Below are positions 25,449 through 33,611 of a stretch of DNA of 64,000 bases, piece after piece. The notes beneath the pieces were generated by a model. It saw only the letters and a program-made list of their open reading frames with translations, did not search any database and had not been told where the DNA came from. Position 1 is the stretch's first letter, and every line of letters starts with the position of its first letter. Source of the DNA: Streptomyces sp. AC555_RSS877. GTDB taxonomy: Bacteria; Actinomycetota; Actinomycetes; Streptomycetales; Streptomycetaceae. The stretch covers positions 218,726 through 282,725 of the forward strand of contig NZ_JAGMUK010000216.1 in the NCBI RefSeq assembly GCF_019049245.1. The letters run 5' to 3'. The position numbers and the translations under genes are program-made.

Positions 25449-25939
25449 TGCGGCGAACGGCTTCTCACGCCCCCGCAGCGCCGGAGACGGCGTCGCCCCC
25501 CGCCGGCCCCCCGGCGCCCGGGGGGCACGGGGCTGCGGGTGAACCCGCCGGTCACCGCCCGCTGCGCGAACTGCGCACCGAGTTCGACTTCGAACTCCCC
25601 CGCGGCTACGTGGACGAGTCCGGCTCCGTGCACCGCAACGGCACGATGCGGCTGGCCACGGCCCGCGACGAACTGGTACCGCTGCGGGACGTAAGGGTCC
25701 AGGAGAACTCCGCGTACCTGTCGGTGGTACTGCTGGGCCGGGTCATCACCCGCCTCGGGACACTGCCGCTGGTGCACGACGGGGTGGTGGAGAACATGTT
25801 CGCCTCCGACCTCGCCTTCCTCCAGGACTTCTACCGGCAGGTCAACGCGGAAGGTCACACCCGCGCCGGAGTCACCTGTCCGCACTGTGAGGAGCCGTTC
25901 GAGGTCGAACTCGGCGGGAGCCGCCTGGGGGAATCGTGA
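25448..25939 (+). CDS. CIS-associated assembly protein with CxxC pair
   Basis: 163 residues from ATG 25448, overlapping the tube stop. After a Pro/Ala-rich N-terminus (~40 residues) comes LRTEFDFELPRGYVDESGSV, HRNGTMRLATARDELVPLRD and VITRLGTLPLVHDGVVENMF. It ends near VTCPHCEEPFEVEL, a single CxxC that could form a shared zinc site or redox pair. Proteins like this are annotated phage tail assembly proteins and are found after the tube gene in actinobacterial CIS loci. Exact role unknown. Confidence 0.7.
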   Translation: MRRTASHAPAAPETASPPAGPPAPGGHGAAGEPAGHRPLRELRTEFDFELPRGYVDESGSVHRNGTMRLATARDELVPLRDVRVQENSAYLSVVLLGRVITRLGTLPLVHDGVVENMFASDLAFLQDFYRQVNAEGHTRAGVTCPHCEEPFEVELGGSRLGES

Positions 25940-26094
25940 CGTACGCGACCGACCGTCTGCACGAGGAGATCGCGTACATCGCCTACCACTTCCACTGGGG
26001 GCTGGACGACATTCTGGACCTCGAACACGCCGACCGGCGGCGCTACACGGAACGCGTCGTCGATCTCGTGACACGCGCCTCGGCCAAGGGGTGA
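25936..26094 (+). CDS. small CIS protein, DUF6760-like (position of Pvc6/Afp6)
   Basis: 52 residues from GTG 25936, overlapping the previous stop by GTGA. The sequence contains RLHEEIAYIAYHFHWGLDDI followed by LDLEHADRRRYTERVV. This is the compact helical signature seen in small proteins after tube genes in CIS and contractile-tail loci, resembling tail chaperone or assembly factors. Strict coupling to both neighbours supports a real gene despite its size. Confidence 0.75.
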   Translation: MTYATDRLHEEIAYIAYHFHWGLDDILDLEHADRRRYTERVVDLVTRASAKG

Positions 26095-29000
26095 ACCGCA
26101 TGTCCTTCCTGAATCGCCTCCGCCGCGGGACGGCGAGTGCCGTTCCGTCCGCTGCCGGCACCGGGGCTCCCGCTGCCACAGGGGCCCTCGCTACCGAGGG
26201 GACCGGGGCCGGGGCCAGGGCCCGGACCGGGTCACGGGCCGGGGCGGTGCCCCGGCCCCGCCCTTCCTGGCTCGGGACACCGCCCGTGCAGCGCGTGACC
26301 GACGACTCGGCGGCTCACGGCACCGCGGTCACCGACGCGCGCTTCGGCGCCCGTCTGAGCACCTGGCGGAACCCGTCCTTCGCGGGCACTCTCTCGCACG
26401 CCGTGAGCAGCGCCGCCCCCAGCGGACTGATCAGCGGCCTCGCCGGCCGCGTCACGGGGCCGGTCACGGGACTCGAACAGCCCTCGACGGTGCTGCCGGT
26501 GGTTCCCGGCGAGCCCTCGGCGGACGCGGGCGCGCACCACTTGCCGGACGTCGTCCAGCGCGCCGCCGTGCCCTCCGGGGTACGGGTGACCCCCGCGGCC
26601 ACGCCCCCAAGAGCTCGACGGCGGTCGCTGACGTCCGCGCGGCGGTCACCAGCTGCGGCGCTGCGCACCCTGCCCGCCGCTGCGGCGGAGCCCGTGTCCG
26701 CCGGTTCGTCCATGGACGAACCGGCGGTGGACGAACCGGCGGTGGGCGAACCGGCGGTTCCCTCAGCCCCGGGGCCGAACACATTCCCCCGTCCGGCCCC
26801 GGTTCGCCCGGTCCCGTCCCCCATGAGTCCGGACACCTCTTCCGTCCAGCGGACCCCGACCCACACGCCGACCACCCCGGTCCCCACCCGGAACCGGAAC
26901 ACCAGCGCTCGCCGCGACTCCGGAACACCCACCGCCACCACTCGCTCAACGACATCCACCGCCGCCGACGTACCAGGCACTGACGATGCGTCCGGCGCAA
27001 CCACCGTCCAGGGCACGGCGGCTGCCACGGGTACGGCGAGTGCGCCGCATACGCCGAGTTCGTCAAGTGCGGCAAGACCGTCGCGTGCGGTCGCTTCCTC
27101 CGGCACAGCACGTCCGTCAAGCACGGCCGGTCCGTCGCCGGCCCGTTCCTCCGCCACGGCGCGTCCGTCGAGCACGGCAGGTCCGTCACCAACAGGTCCC
27201 TCCAGCACGTCCAGTTCGGCGCATACGACCAGCCCAGCGGCCACGGCCAGTCCGTCGCGTACGGCCGGCCCCTCCGCCACGGCACGTCCGTCGAGCACGG
27301 CAGGTCCGTCACCAACAGGTCCCTCGGGCACGGCCGGTCCGTCGAACGCGGCCGGTGAGTCCGCTGCATCCTCGTCCGATGCACCCACCGTGCCCGTGCA
27401 GTCGCGCTCTTCGGACATGCCTGTCGCGCGCGAGCGCCCGGTCAGCCGACAAGGACTCGGTGCTCCCGTCGGCCACGCGCCGCGGGACAGCACGGACACG
27501 GCGTTCATTCCACGTGGACGCCGTGAGCACCAGGCGCTGGGCGCGCCGCTGTCCAGGCCCCAGCCGACTGCGTCGCAGCCGGTCGCGCGGCAGTCGGCGG
27601 GCGGTGACGCCCCCGCGCCGGTCCAGCGTGCTCACCGAGCCGGCGAGAGCGCAGCCGAAACCACGTCGACACGTGTCGGCTCGGGCTCGGCTGCGTCCGC
27701 CACCACACCCGCGGGTCCGGCGGCGTCCCCGTCCCCACGCACCCCCATGCCTTCGACCGCGCCGCCGCCAGTCACGGGTACGACCTTGTCCTCGGACGCG
27801 TTGCCGGTCACGGGGACGTCCTCCCTGTCCCCGGCCACGCCGCCATCCACAGGTACGCCCGTGGCTTCCGTTTCGCGTCGAGCCATCGGAACGACCGTCA
27901 CGTCACCGTCCGCCGGGGCCACCACCCCGGTCACTCGACCGACCGCCACGCCACCGGCGGCACCGGTCACGTTGCCGGTGTCGGGGCACGATGCGCGCGA
28001 GCCCGCGGCAGCGGGGACGGAAGGGGTGATCTCGGGTGTCCGGGTGCGCAGGGTCGGCGAAGGCCCCACGGGTGCGCCGGGTGACGCGAAACCCCAGGTC
28101 TCCCGTGGGCCGGTGTCCCCGCCCGTGCAACGTGAACTCCCCCCGGTGGGCGGCCCTCCCGCCCAACCCCCGGTGCCGGACACCGGCGCCCCGGGCACCT
28201 CCCGCAGCGCGACACGTGGGCTCAGTTCCACGCGTGCGCCGGCCACCTCGTTCTTCAGGGCCGCTGTTCCCGCTACCTTCCGGGGGCCGGAGTCGCCGAA
28301 GACCGCCCGAGCAGCGGCCGTTCCACTCCGCGACCTCGCCTCGGCAGCGTCCACCGACGCGTCCGGCCTGCCGTCGTCCGGCTCCTTCACGCGACCGGAG
28401 TCCAGTGGGGACTCCCAGCAGCCCGGCGGTCACGGACCCGAGCCGTCGACACGTCTTCCCTCGCTCCCGGCTCCCGCAGCGCACCGCCCGCAGGCTGCGG
28501 ACGCCGAGGTCAGCGACGCACCCGGGCCGCCGGCCGGTGAGCGGGCACCTTCACCCGCTCGCCCAGGACTGCTCGGCGGCCTCCTTCAGCGGCGTAAGCG
28601 GCTACGACGTGCTCCGACTCCCGATGTTCAGCGCGGCCGTGGCACTACGGCACCCCCCGCGGCGTCCGGCACGTCCGCCACGGCCACGGGCTCCGAGCAC
28701 GGCGGTACCGCCCTCGGCCGCAGGGAGGACACCACCGGGCCTCGCACCGAGACGGGATCACCGTCTCTCGCCGAGGGACCTGTCCCGGTGCGAACCGGGC
28801 AGGTGGGCGTACGCACCGGACCCACGGGCGGGTCCGTACCTCGCACTCCGTCCAGCATCACACCTCCCCCCGTCCAGCGTGCCCCCTCGCCCTCCCTCGT
28901 GACCCCGTCGGCCAGCCGCACCGAGGGCACGGCGAAGAGCCTGCCGAAGGCCCGGTCGGCGCCCCGGCCGGAGGATGTCTCCGCCCAGGTCCAGCGGTCG

Positions 29001-30026
29001 GGTCCCGGCGCGCGACGCGCCGGCGACTCGCCGTCCGGGGCAGACGCCGCGAGCGGCGGCGCAGTCGACAACCCTACCGCCGTGCACGCTTCTCGGGGCT
29101 CGTTGGTGCCGACGGCACCGACGGCCGGTACGAGCGGAAAGCCCCCGCGCGCGCACTCGGCGGTGCGGCGTGAAACAGGCGCCTCGGATATCGCCCCGGT
29201 GCCGCCTGCCCCTGCGCTCGCCACACCTCCTGGCCGGGTGCGCCCCGGAACAGCCTCGAAGCACCTCCAGGCGTCACCGGCCACGCACAGCGGCCAAGGT
29301 CCGGTGCGGGGTACGGGGGCGTTCCCCGCACGAGGTCCGCGCACCCGGAACATCCCCGTGGCACAACTCGCCGCACCGGCGCGATCCGCTTCCGCGACCA
29401 ATGACACGGAAGGGCTCGTCGGTACCACGCCCGCCCAGCGTGCTGTCTCCCTGTCCTCGCCGGTCGTCGGCGCGAAGGGCGTCGCGGACGCGGCCGGTAC
29501 CACGAGCACCACGGCCCGCCCGGTCGTCTCCCTTGCCCCCGCATCACCGCCGCACCCCGTTTCCCCCGTGAACGACCACCCCGTACGCACCCCGTCCGCC
29601 CCAGGCGCAACCCCCGCCTTCAGCCCAACGCCCGCTCCCAACCCTCCACTGCCAACCGGCCCCATGCCCACACCCCGCCCCGCGGCCCAACCACCCGCAC
29701 CCGCGACATCCCCAATACCCGCGACTCTCGCAGCATCTGCCGCACCCCCGCCACCCTCCACCCTCCAACGAACTTCCGCCGTCCCCCCGGCCTCAGCCGC
29801 ACCACCGGCACCGACCGGCACCCGACCGGCCACACCGCCGAAGCAGCCAACGGCAACGGCCGCATCCACCCGCACCGCCGACCCGGTCTTCGACGCTCGG
29901 GCCCTGACTGACGGTCAGCTCGACGAGCTGACACACCGTCTCGTCGGTCCGCTCACCCGACTGCTCCGTGGCGAGTTGCGCGGCGACCGTGAGCGGATCG
30001 GACAGCTTCGGGACGTACGTCGCTGA
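26091..30026 (+). CDS. giant disordered Pro/Ser/Thr/Ala-rich CIS-locus protein with VQR motifs
   Basis: About 1311 residues from GTG 26091 (GTGA overlap) or 1308 from ATG 26100 (MSFLNRLRRGTAS). Nearly the whole protein is low complexity (Pro, Ser, Thr, Ala, Arg, Gly) without predicted fold. Only the last ~45 residues look structured: LTDGQLDELTHRLVGPLTRL then LRGELRGDRERIGQLRD, an amphipathic helix pair. Short PVQR/VQRA motifs recur about ten times, e.g. at 26283, 26550, 26842, 27618, 28119, 28623, 28870, 28986. It sits between the tube genes and the second tube gene, all tightly spaced, so it belongs to the particle operon. Candidates: lumen/cargo adaptor, tape-measure substitute or scaffold. 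Confidence 0.7.
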   Translation: MNRMSFLNRLRRGTASAVPSAAGTGAPAATGALATEGTGAGARARTGSRAGAVPRPRPSWLGTPPVQRVTDDSAAHGTAVTDARFGARLSTWRNPSFAGTLSHAVSSAAPSGLISGLAGRVTGPVTGLEQPSTVLPVVPGEPSADAGAHHLPDVVQRAAVPSGVRVTPAATPPRARRRSLTSARRSPAAALRTLPAAAAEPVSAGSSMDEPAVDEPAVGEPAVPSAPGPNTFPRPAPVRPVPSPMSPDTSSVQRTPTHTPTTPVPTRNRNTSARRDSGTPTATTRSTTSTAADVPGTDDASGATTVQGTAAATGTASAPHTPSSSSAARPSRAVASSGTARPSSTAGPSPARSSATARPSSTAGPSPTGPSSTSSSAHTTSPAATASPSRTAGPSATARPSSTAGPSPTGPSGTAGPSNAAGESAASSSDAPTVPVQSRSSDMPVARERPVSRQGLGAPVGHAPRDSTDTAFIPRGRREHQALGAPLSRPQPTASQPVARQSAGGDAPAPVQRAHRAGESAAETTSTRVGSGSAASATTPAGPAASPSPRTPMPSTAPPPVTGTTLSSDALPVTGTSSLSPATPPSTGTPVASVSRRAIGTTVTSPSAGATTPVTRPTATPPAAPVTLPVSGHDAREPAAAGTEGVISGVRVRRVGEGPTGAPGDAKPQVSRGPVSPPVQRELPPVGGPPAQPPVPDTGAPGTSRSATRGLSSTRAPATSFFRAAVPATFRGPESPKTARAAAVPLRDLASAASTDASGLPSSGSFTRPESSGDSQQPGGHGPEPSTRLPSLPAPAAHRPQAADAEVSDAPGPPAGERAPSPARPGLLGGLLQRRKRLRRAPTPDVQRGRGTTAPPAASGTSATATGSEHGGTALGRREDTTGPRTETGSPSLAEGPVPVRTGQVGVRTGPTGGSVPRTPSSITPPPVQRAPSPSLVTPSASRTEGTAKSLPKARSAPRPEDVSAQVQRSGPGARRAGDSPSGADAASGGAVDNPTAVHASRGSLVPTAPTAGTSGKPPRAHSAVRRETGASDIAPVPPAPALATPPGRVRPGTASKHLQASPATHSGQGPVRGTGAFPARGPRTRNIPVAQLAAPARSASATNDTEGLVGTTPAQRAVSLSSPVVGAKGVADAAGTTSTTARPVVSLAPASPPHPVSPVNDHPVRTPSAPGATPAFSPTPAPNPPLPTGPMPTPRPAAQPPAPATSPIPATLAASAAPPPPSTLQRTSAVPPASAAPPAPTGTRPATPPKQPTATAASTRTADPVFDARALTDGQLDELTHRLVGPLTRLLRGELRGDRERIGQLRDVRR
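26710..26754 (+). repeat. 15-bp tandem repeat inside the giant ORF
   Basis: Three consecutive units of the type GACGAACCGGCGGTG encode DEPAVDEPAVGEPAV. In-frame slippage of this kind keeps the frame open. Confidence 0.7.
27148..27325 (+). repeat. 55-bp direct repeat, 123-bp period, inside the giant ORF
   Basis: 27148-27202 and 27271-27325 are identical except for one base. They encode the same SATARPSSTAGPSPTGPS segment, spaced exactly 41 codons apart, and the stretch between consists of related PS-rich units. It indicates recent in-frame expansion. Confidence 0.85.
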
Positions 30027-30080
30027 CGGCCGCCCGCACCACCGGTTCACCCATCCACCCAGAGAGAAGACCGACCAGCC

Positions 30081-30506
30081 ATGCCCAGCGACCTCGACCC
30101 CGGTTCCACCATCTACTTCACCCTGACCATCGACGGCGAGAGCCTCGGCTACTTCAACGGGTGCGAGGGGCTGTCGTCCGAGGTGGAGATCGAGCACCAC
30201 CAGGAGGGCGGGAACAACGGGTTCGTGTGGCAGTTGCCCTCCCGGGTGACGCACTCCAGCATCCGTCTCACCCGGCCCCTCACCCCGGACACCGCGAGGG
30301 CCGCGGCGTGGATTTCCTCGGTGGCCACCGGTATCAACCGCCCGACGGCACAGATCGCCGCGCTGCGCGCGGACGGCTCCGTCGTGGCCCGCTGGGGTCT
30401 CATCGACGTGCTTCCGGTGCGCTGGCAGGGGCCGAACCTGGACCCGGAGAGCCCAGGGGTGGCGACGGAGGTCCTGGAGATCACCCACCACGGTTTCACG
30501 AACTGA
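30081..30506 (+). CDS. second CIS tube/adaptor protein (Pvc5-like)
   Basis: 141 residues. STIYFTLTIDGESLGYFNGC, EGLSSEVEIEHHQEGG and TRPLTPDTARAAAWISSVAT share the gp19/tube fold with the first tube protein but are divergent. In Afp/PVC-type systems such a second tube protein joins the tube to the hub. It lies just before the LysM and spike genes, as expected. Confidence 0.88.
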   Translation: MPSDLDPGSTIYFTLTIDGESLGYFNGCEGLSSEVEIEHHQEGGNNGFVWQLPSRVTHSSIRLTRPLTPDTARAAAWISSVATGINRPTAQIAALRADGSVVARWGLIDVLPVRWQGPNLDPESPGVATEVLEITHHGFTN

Positions 30507-30514
30507 GGCCCGGC

Positions 30515-31243
30515 ATGGCAGGCAAGACGAACAAGGCCGGCGCGGGCAAGAGCCTGGTCAAGGCGGCGCTGGCGATCCACGAACCACCGGTCGGCCACAG
30601 CACCACCCCCGGCTCGCTGATCAAGACCTTCGCTTTCGACTTCAACCCGGCGCAACTGGCGCTCAGCCGCCGTGCGCAGTGGAAGACCACACCGACCGCC
30701 GCCGTACGGGACGGCGCGCTCCCGGAGTTCATGGGGCCCGAACCGCGGGAACTGACCGTCGACATCTTCCTGGACTCCTCCAACGAGCCGGGCGGGAACA
30801 GTGTGCTGAAGAAGGTGGAAGCACTGTTCTCGTGCTGTGAGGTGACGCAGAAGAGCATCGCGGCCAAGCAGCCCTCGACCCCGTGGGTGGTGTTCCAGTG
30901 GGGTTCGTTCTCCACCGCGCGGTTCACCTCCTACGTGAGTTCCGTGCAGGCCACGTACACCCTGTTCGGCACGACGGGGGCACCGATCCGGGCCACCTGC
31001 CAGGTACACCTGCACGAGATCCCCGGCCGGGCAAAGGGCCAGAACCCGACATCGGGCGCGCTGACCGCGCGGCGTGTGCACCGGGTGGTCGCCGGTGACT
31101 CCCTTCCGTCGCTCGCCTGGCGCGAGTACGGGGACTCCACCGCCTGGCGTGCCATCGCCGAGGCCAACGGCATCGACGACCCGACGCGGCTCGCGCCGGG
31201 TACCGAACTGGTACTGCCCGCGGGCGAGGAGGTGAACGGCTGA
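30515..31243 (+). CDS. CIS hub-associated LysM protein (Pvc7-like)
   Basis: 242 residues from ATG 30515. The N-terminal two thirds (SLIKTFAFDFNPAQLALSRR, EFMGPEPRELTVDIFLDSSN) match gp53/Afp7-like tube-baseplate proteins. The C-terminus is a LysM repeat (HRVVAGDSLPSLAWREYGDS, IAEANGIDDPTRLAPGTELV). In contractile particles this LysM-bearing subunit sits near the baseplate hub. Its stop overlaps the spike start (TGATG). Confidence 0.9.
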   Translation: MAGKTNKAGAGKSLVKAALAIHEPPVGHSTTPGSLIKTFAFDFNPAQLALSRRAQWKTTPTAAVRDGALPEFMGPEPRELTVDIFLDSSNEPGGNSVLKKVEALFSCCEVTQKSIAAKQPSTPWVVFQWGSFSTARFTSYVSSVQATYTLFGTTGAPIRATCQVHLHEIPGRAKGQNPTSGALTARRVHRVVAGDSLPSLAWREYGDSTAWRAIAEANGIDDPTRLAPGTELVLPAGEEVNG

Positions 31244-33147
31244 TGGTGCAGTCGGCGTTCTCCAGTGTCATCGATGTCCGGATCGGCGGTAAGCCGCTGC
31301 CCGCTCCGATCGCTCCGCTGCTGGTGGGCGGCTGGGTCGATCTCGGTGCCGGGGTGCCCGGGGCGTTCCGGCTCAGCTTCCGCGATCCGCGCCGCAAGGT
31401 CCTCGGCGAACTGGGCGTCACCATCGGCGCCAAGGTGGTGCTGGCCCCCGTCGCCGACGGCAAGGGCGCCTCGAACCCGCTGCTGACCGGTGAGGTCACG
31501 GGCCTGGAGACGGAGTACGACGGCACGGGCACCTTCACGGTCGTCCGCGGTTACGATCCGGGCCACCGCCTGCTGCGCCAGCGCCGGGTGGCCGCCTACC
31601 GCAACCAGACGGCGTCCGACATCGCCCGCAGGCTGGCCGGGCTGAACGGCATCCCCGTCGGCAAGGTGAGCGCCACCAAGACGGTCTACGAGTTCATCAG
31701 CCAGGCCAACGTGAGCGACTGGGACTTCCTGGCCCGGCTCGCCGACGAGAACGAGATGGTGATGTCCCTGGACTCGAAGGGACGGTTCCGGTTCGTCATA
31801 CCGGAGCCGGCTTCGGGCGCGCCCGCGGTGGGCACACCCGGTGAGAAGAGCCCCTTCGTCCTCCAGGCGGGCACGGACGTGCTGCGCTGCCGGGCCGCGG
31901 TCACCTCGGCCGACCAGGTGGCCCGGGTCGAGGCGCGGGGCTGGGACGTACTGGCCAAGAAGCGGCTCACGGCCACCTCTCCCGCCCAGTCGAATCCCGC
32001 GGTCGGCATCGGCACCACACCGGGCGAGGTGGGCGGGGCGTTCAAGGCCGCGACCCTGGTGGAGACCCATGTCCCCTACGACCGGCAGGCGGAGGTGAAA
32101 CACGCGGCGGACTCCCTCGCCGACGACGTCACCTCCTCCTTCGCCGAACTGGAGGTGACGGTCCGGGGCAACCCGGAGCTGCGGCCCGGTGTGCCGGTAG
32201 CCCTCACGGACGTGGGCAAGCCGTTCGAGGGCAAGTACACCGTGACGTCGGTGCGTCATGTCTTCGGTGACGGCAAGCACTACGAGACCTGGGTGACGGT
32301 CAGCGGCCGGCAGTGGCGCTCGCTGTACGGGCTGACGTCCGGTTCGGACGGCGCCGCCTCCGCCTCGCGGCTGCCGAGTGTGGCGAACGCCCTGGTGACG
32401 GACGTACAGGATCCGTTGAAGGCGGGCCGGGTGAAGCTTCAGTTCCCCTGGCTGGACGACACCTACGTCAGCGACTGGACGCGGACCGTGCAGATGGGCG
32501 GAAAGGCGGGCGGCGGCATCTTCCCGATGGACGTCGGCGACGAGGTGCTGGTCGGCTTCGACCGGGGCGCTCTGGACCACCCGTTCGTCATCGGCGGCCT
32601 GTACAACGGCAAGGACAAGCCGACGGTCGTCAAGGACGTACCGCTGCACGACGGTCTGAAGCAGCAGGCGGTGCGGCACACCCTGTCCGACCGGCAGGGC
32701 AACCGCGTCGACCTGCTGAGCCAGCAGACGGGCGCCCGTCGGCAGGGGGTGCGGCTGGCGAGCGGCGACGACCGGCTGACCATCCACCTCGACCGGACGA
32801 AGACCGAGATCACGGTCGACAGCAAGGGCACCGTGAGCATCCGGGGCAGCCGGTCGGTGTCGGTCGAGGCGGGCACCGACCTGACCCTGTCCGCCCGCCG
32901 CTCGTTGAGCATCAAGAGCGGCGGGACCCTCACCCTCACCGGCCGCGGCCCAGTCAACCTCTCTTCCACCACCGGCCCGGTGAACGTGGACGCCAAGGGC
33001 GCGCTGGGCCTGAAGTCGCTGGGCGCGGCGACCCTGTCGGCCACCGCGAGCGTCCAGGTCAACGCGGTCGCCAATGTCAGCATCCGCGGCGCGACCCTGC
33101 CGCTGATGGGACTCGTCACGATCAACGGGAAGCCGGTGCCTCTGTAA
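31243..33147 (+). CDS. CIS spike protein, VgrG/gp27-gp5-like (Pvc8-like)
   Basis: 634 residues. Residues ~1-350 resemble the gp27-like hub (GYDPGHRLLRQRRVAAYRNQ, SDIARRLAGL, SDWDFLARLADENEM). Next comes the gp5 OB-fold (ALVTDVQDPLKAGRVKLQFP, VGDEVLVGFDRGALDHPFVI, GGLYNGKDKP). The C-terminal ~130 residues are repeated short strands (VDSKGTVSIRGSRSVSVEAG, LSIKSGGTLTLTGRG) forming the needle beta-helix. It ends in LPLMGLVTINGKPVPL with no PAAR domain. Confidence 0.93.
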   Translation: MVQSAFSSVIDVRIGGKPLPAPIAPLLVGGWVDLGAGVPGAFRLSFRDPRRKVLGELGVTIGAKVVLAPVADGKGASNPLLTGEVTGLETEYDGTGTFTVVRGYDPGHRLLRQRRVAAYRNQTASDIARRLAGLNGIPVGKVSATKTVYEFISQANVSDWDFLARLADENEMVMSLDSKGRFRFVIPEPASGAPAVGTPGEKSPFVLQAGTDVLRCRAAVTSADQVARVEARGWDVLAKKRLTATSPAQSNPAVGIGTTPGEVGGAFKAATLVETHVPYDRQAEVKHAADSLADDVTSSFAELEVTVRGNPELRPGVPVALTDVGKPFEGKYTVTSVRHVFGDGKHYETWVTVSGRQWRSLYGLTSGSDGAASASRLPSVANALVTDVQDPLKAGRVKLQFPWLDDTYVSDWTRTVQMGGKAGGGIFPMDVGDEVLVGFDRGALDHPFVIGGLYNGKDKPTVVKDVPLHDGLKQQAVRHTLSDRQGNRVDLLSQQTGARRQGVRLASGDDRLTIHLDRTKTEITVDSKGTVSIRGSRSVSVEAGTDLTLSARRSLSIKSGGTLTLTGRGPVNLSSTTGPVNVDAKGALGLKSLGAATLSATASVQVNAVANVSIRGATLPLMGLVTINGKPVPL

Positions 33148-33611
33148 TGGCCCAACAGTTCGTCGGTTCCGGCTGGGCATTCCCGCTCAGGATCGGACCC
33201 ACCGGGGGCATCGCCCTGGTCAGCGGGGAACGGGAGATCGAGGAGGCCATCCGGCTGGTACTGGCCACCGCGCCGGGTGAACGGCCGATGCGCCCCGAGT
33301 TCGGCTGCGCCATCCACGACCTGGTGTTCGCACCCGTCAACGAGGCCACGGCCGGACGCATCCAGTACGAGGTGCACGCGAGCCTGGACCGCTGGGAGCC
33401 GCGCATCGAGGTCGGCGAGGTGGAGGTGACCGCGGGCGGGGAGCAGGGCGTGCTCTTCATCGACGTGCGCTACACGATCCGCGGCACCAACAACCCCCGC
33501 AGCCTGGTCTTCCCCTTCTACGTCATCCCCTCCCACGACTCCCACGACGATGCACCGGCCGGAGCCGCGGGCCCTGGCCCGCGCGTGCCGGCCGCAGAAA
33601 GCGATCACTAG
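33147..33611 (+). CDS. CIS baseplate wedge protein, gp25/GPW family (Pvc9-like)
   Basis: 154 residues; ATG overlaps the spike stop (TAATG). GSGWAFPLRIGPTGGIALVS, EIEEAIRLVLATAPGERPMR and PEFGCAIHDLVFAPVNEAT are the hallmark of gp25-like wedge proteins, including the EFGC stretch important for sheath attachment. A hydrophilic tail of ~25 residues is added at the C-terminus. Confidence 0.93.
   Translation: MAQQFVGSGWAFPLRIGPTGGIALVSGEREIEEAIRLVLATAPGERPMRPEFGCAIHDLVFAPVNEATAGRIQYEVHASLDRWEPRIEVGEVEVTAGGEQGVLFIDVRYTIRGTNNPRSLVFPFYVIPSHDSHDDAPAGAAGPGPRVPAAESDH

Noticed and set aside
27148..27325. CRISPR-like repeat array
   Set aside because: The repeats are coding, in frame, 55 bp with only two copies and no unique spacers of regular size.
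28628..29875. 415-codon minus-strand frame opposite the giant CIS protein
   Set aside because: Gly/Ala/Val/Arg-rich without motifs. The plus frame is coupled to both neighbours and has a conserved-looking C-terminus, so it was preferred, though low complexity makes strand choice less certain here than elsewhere.
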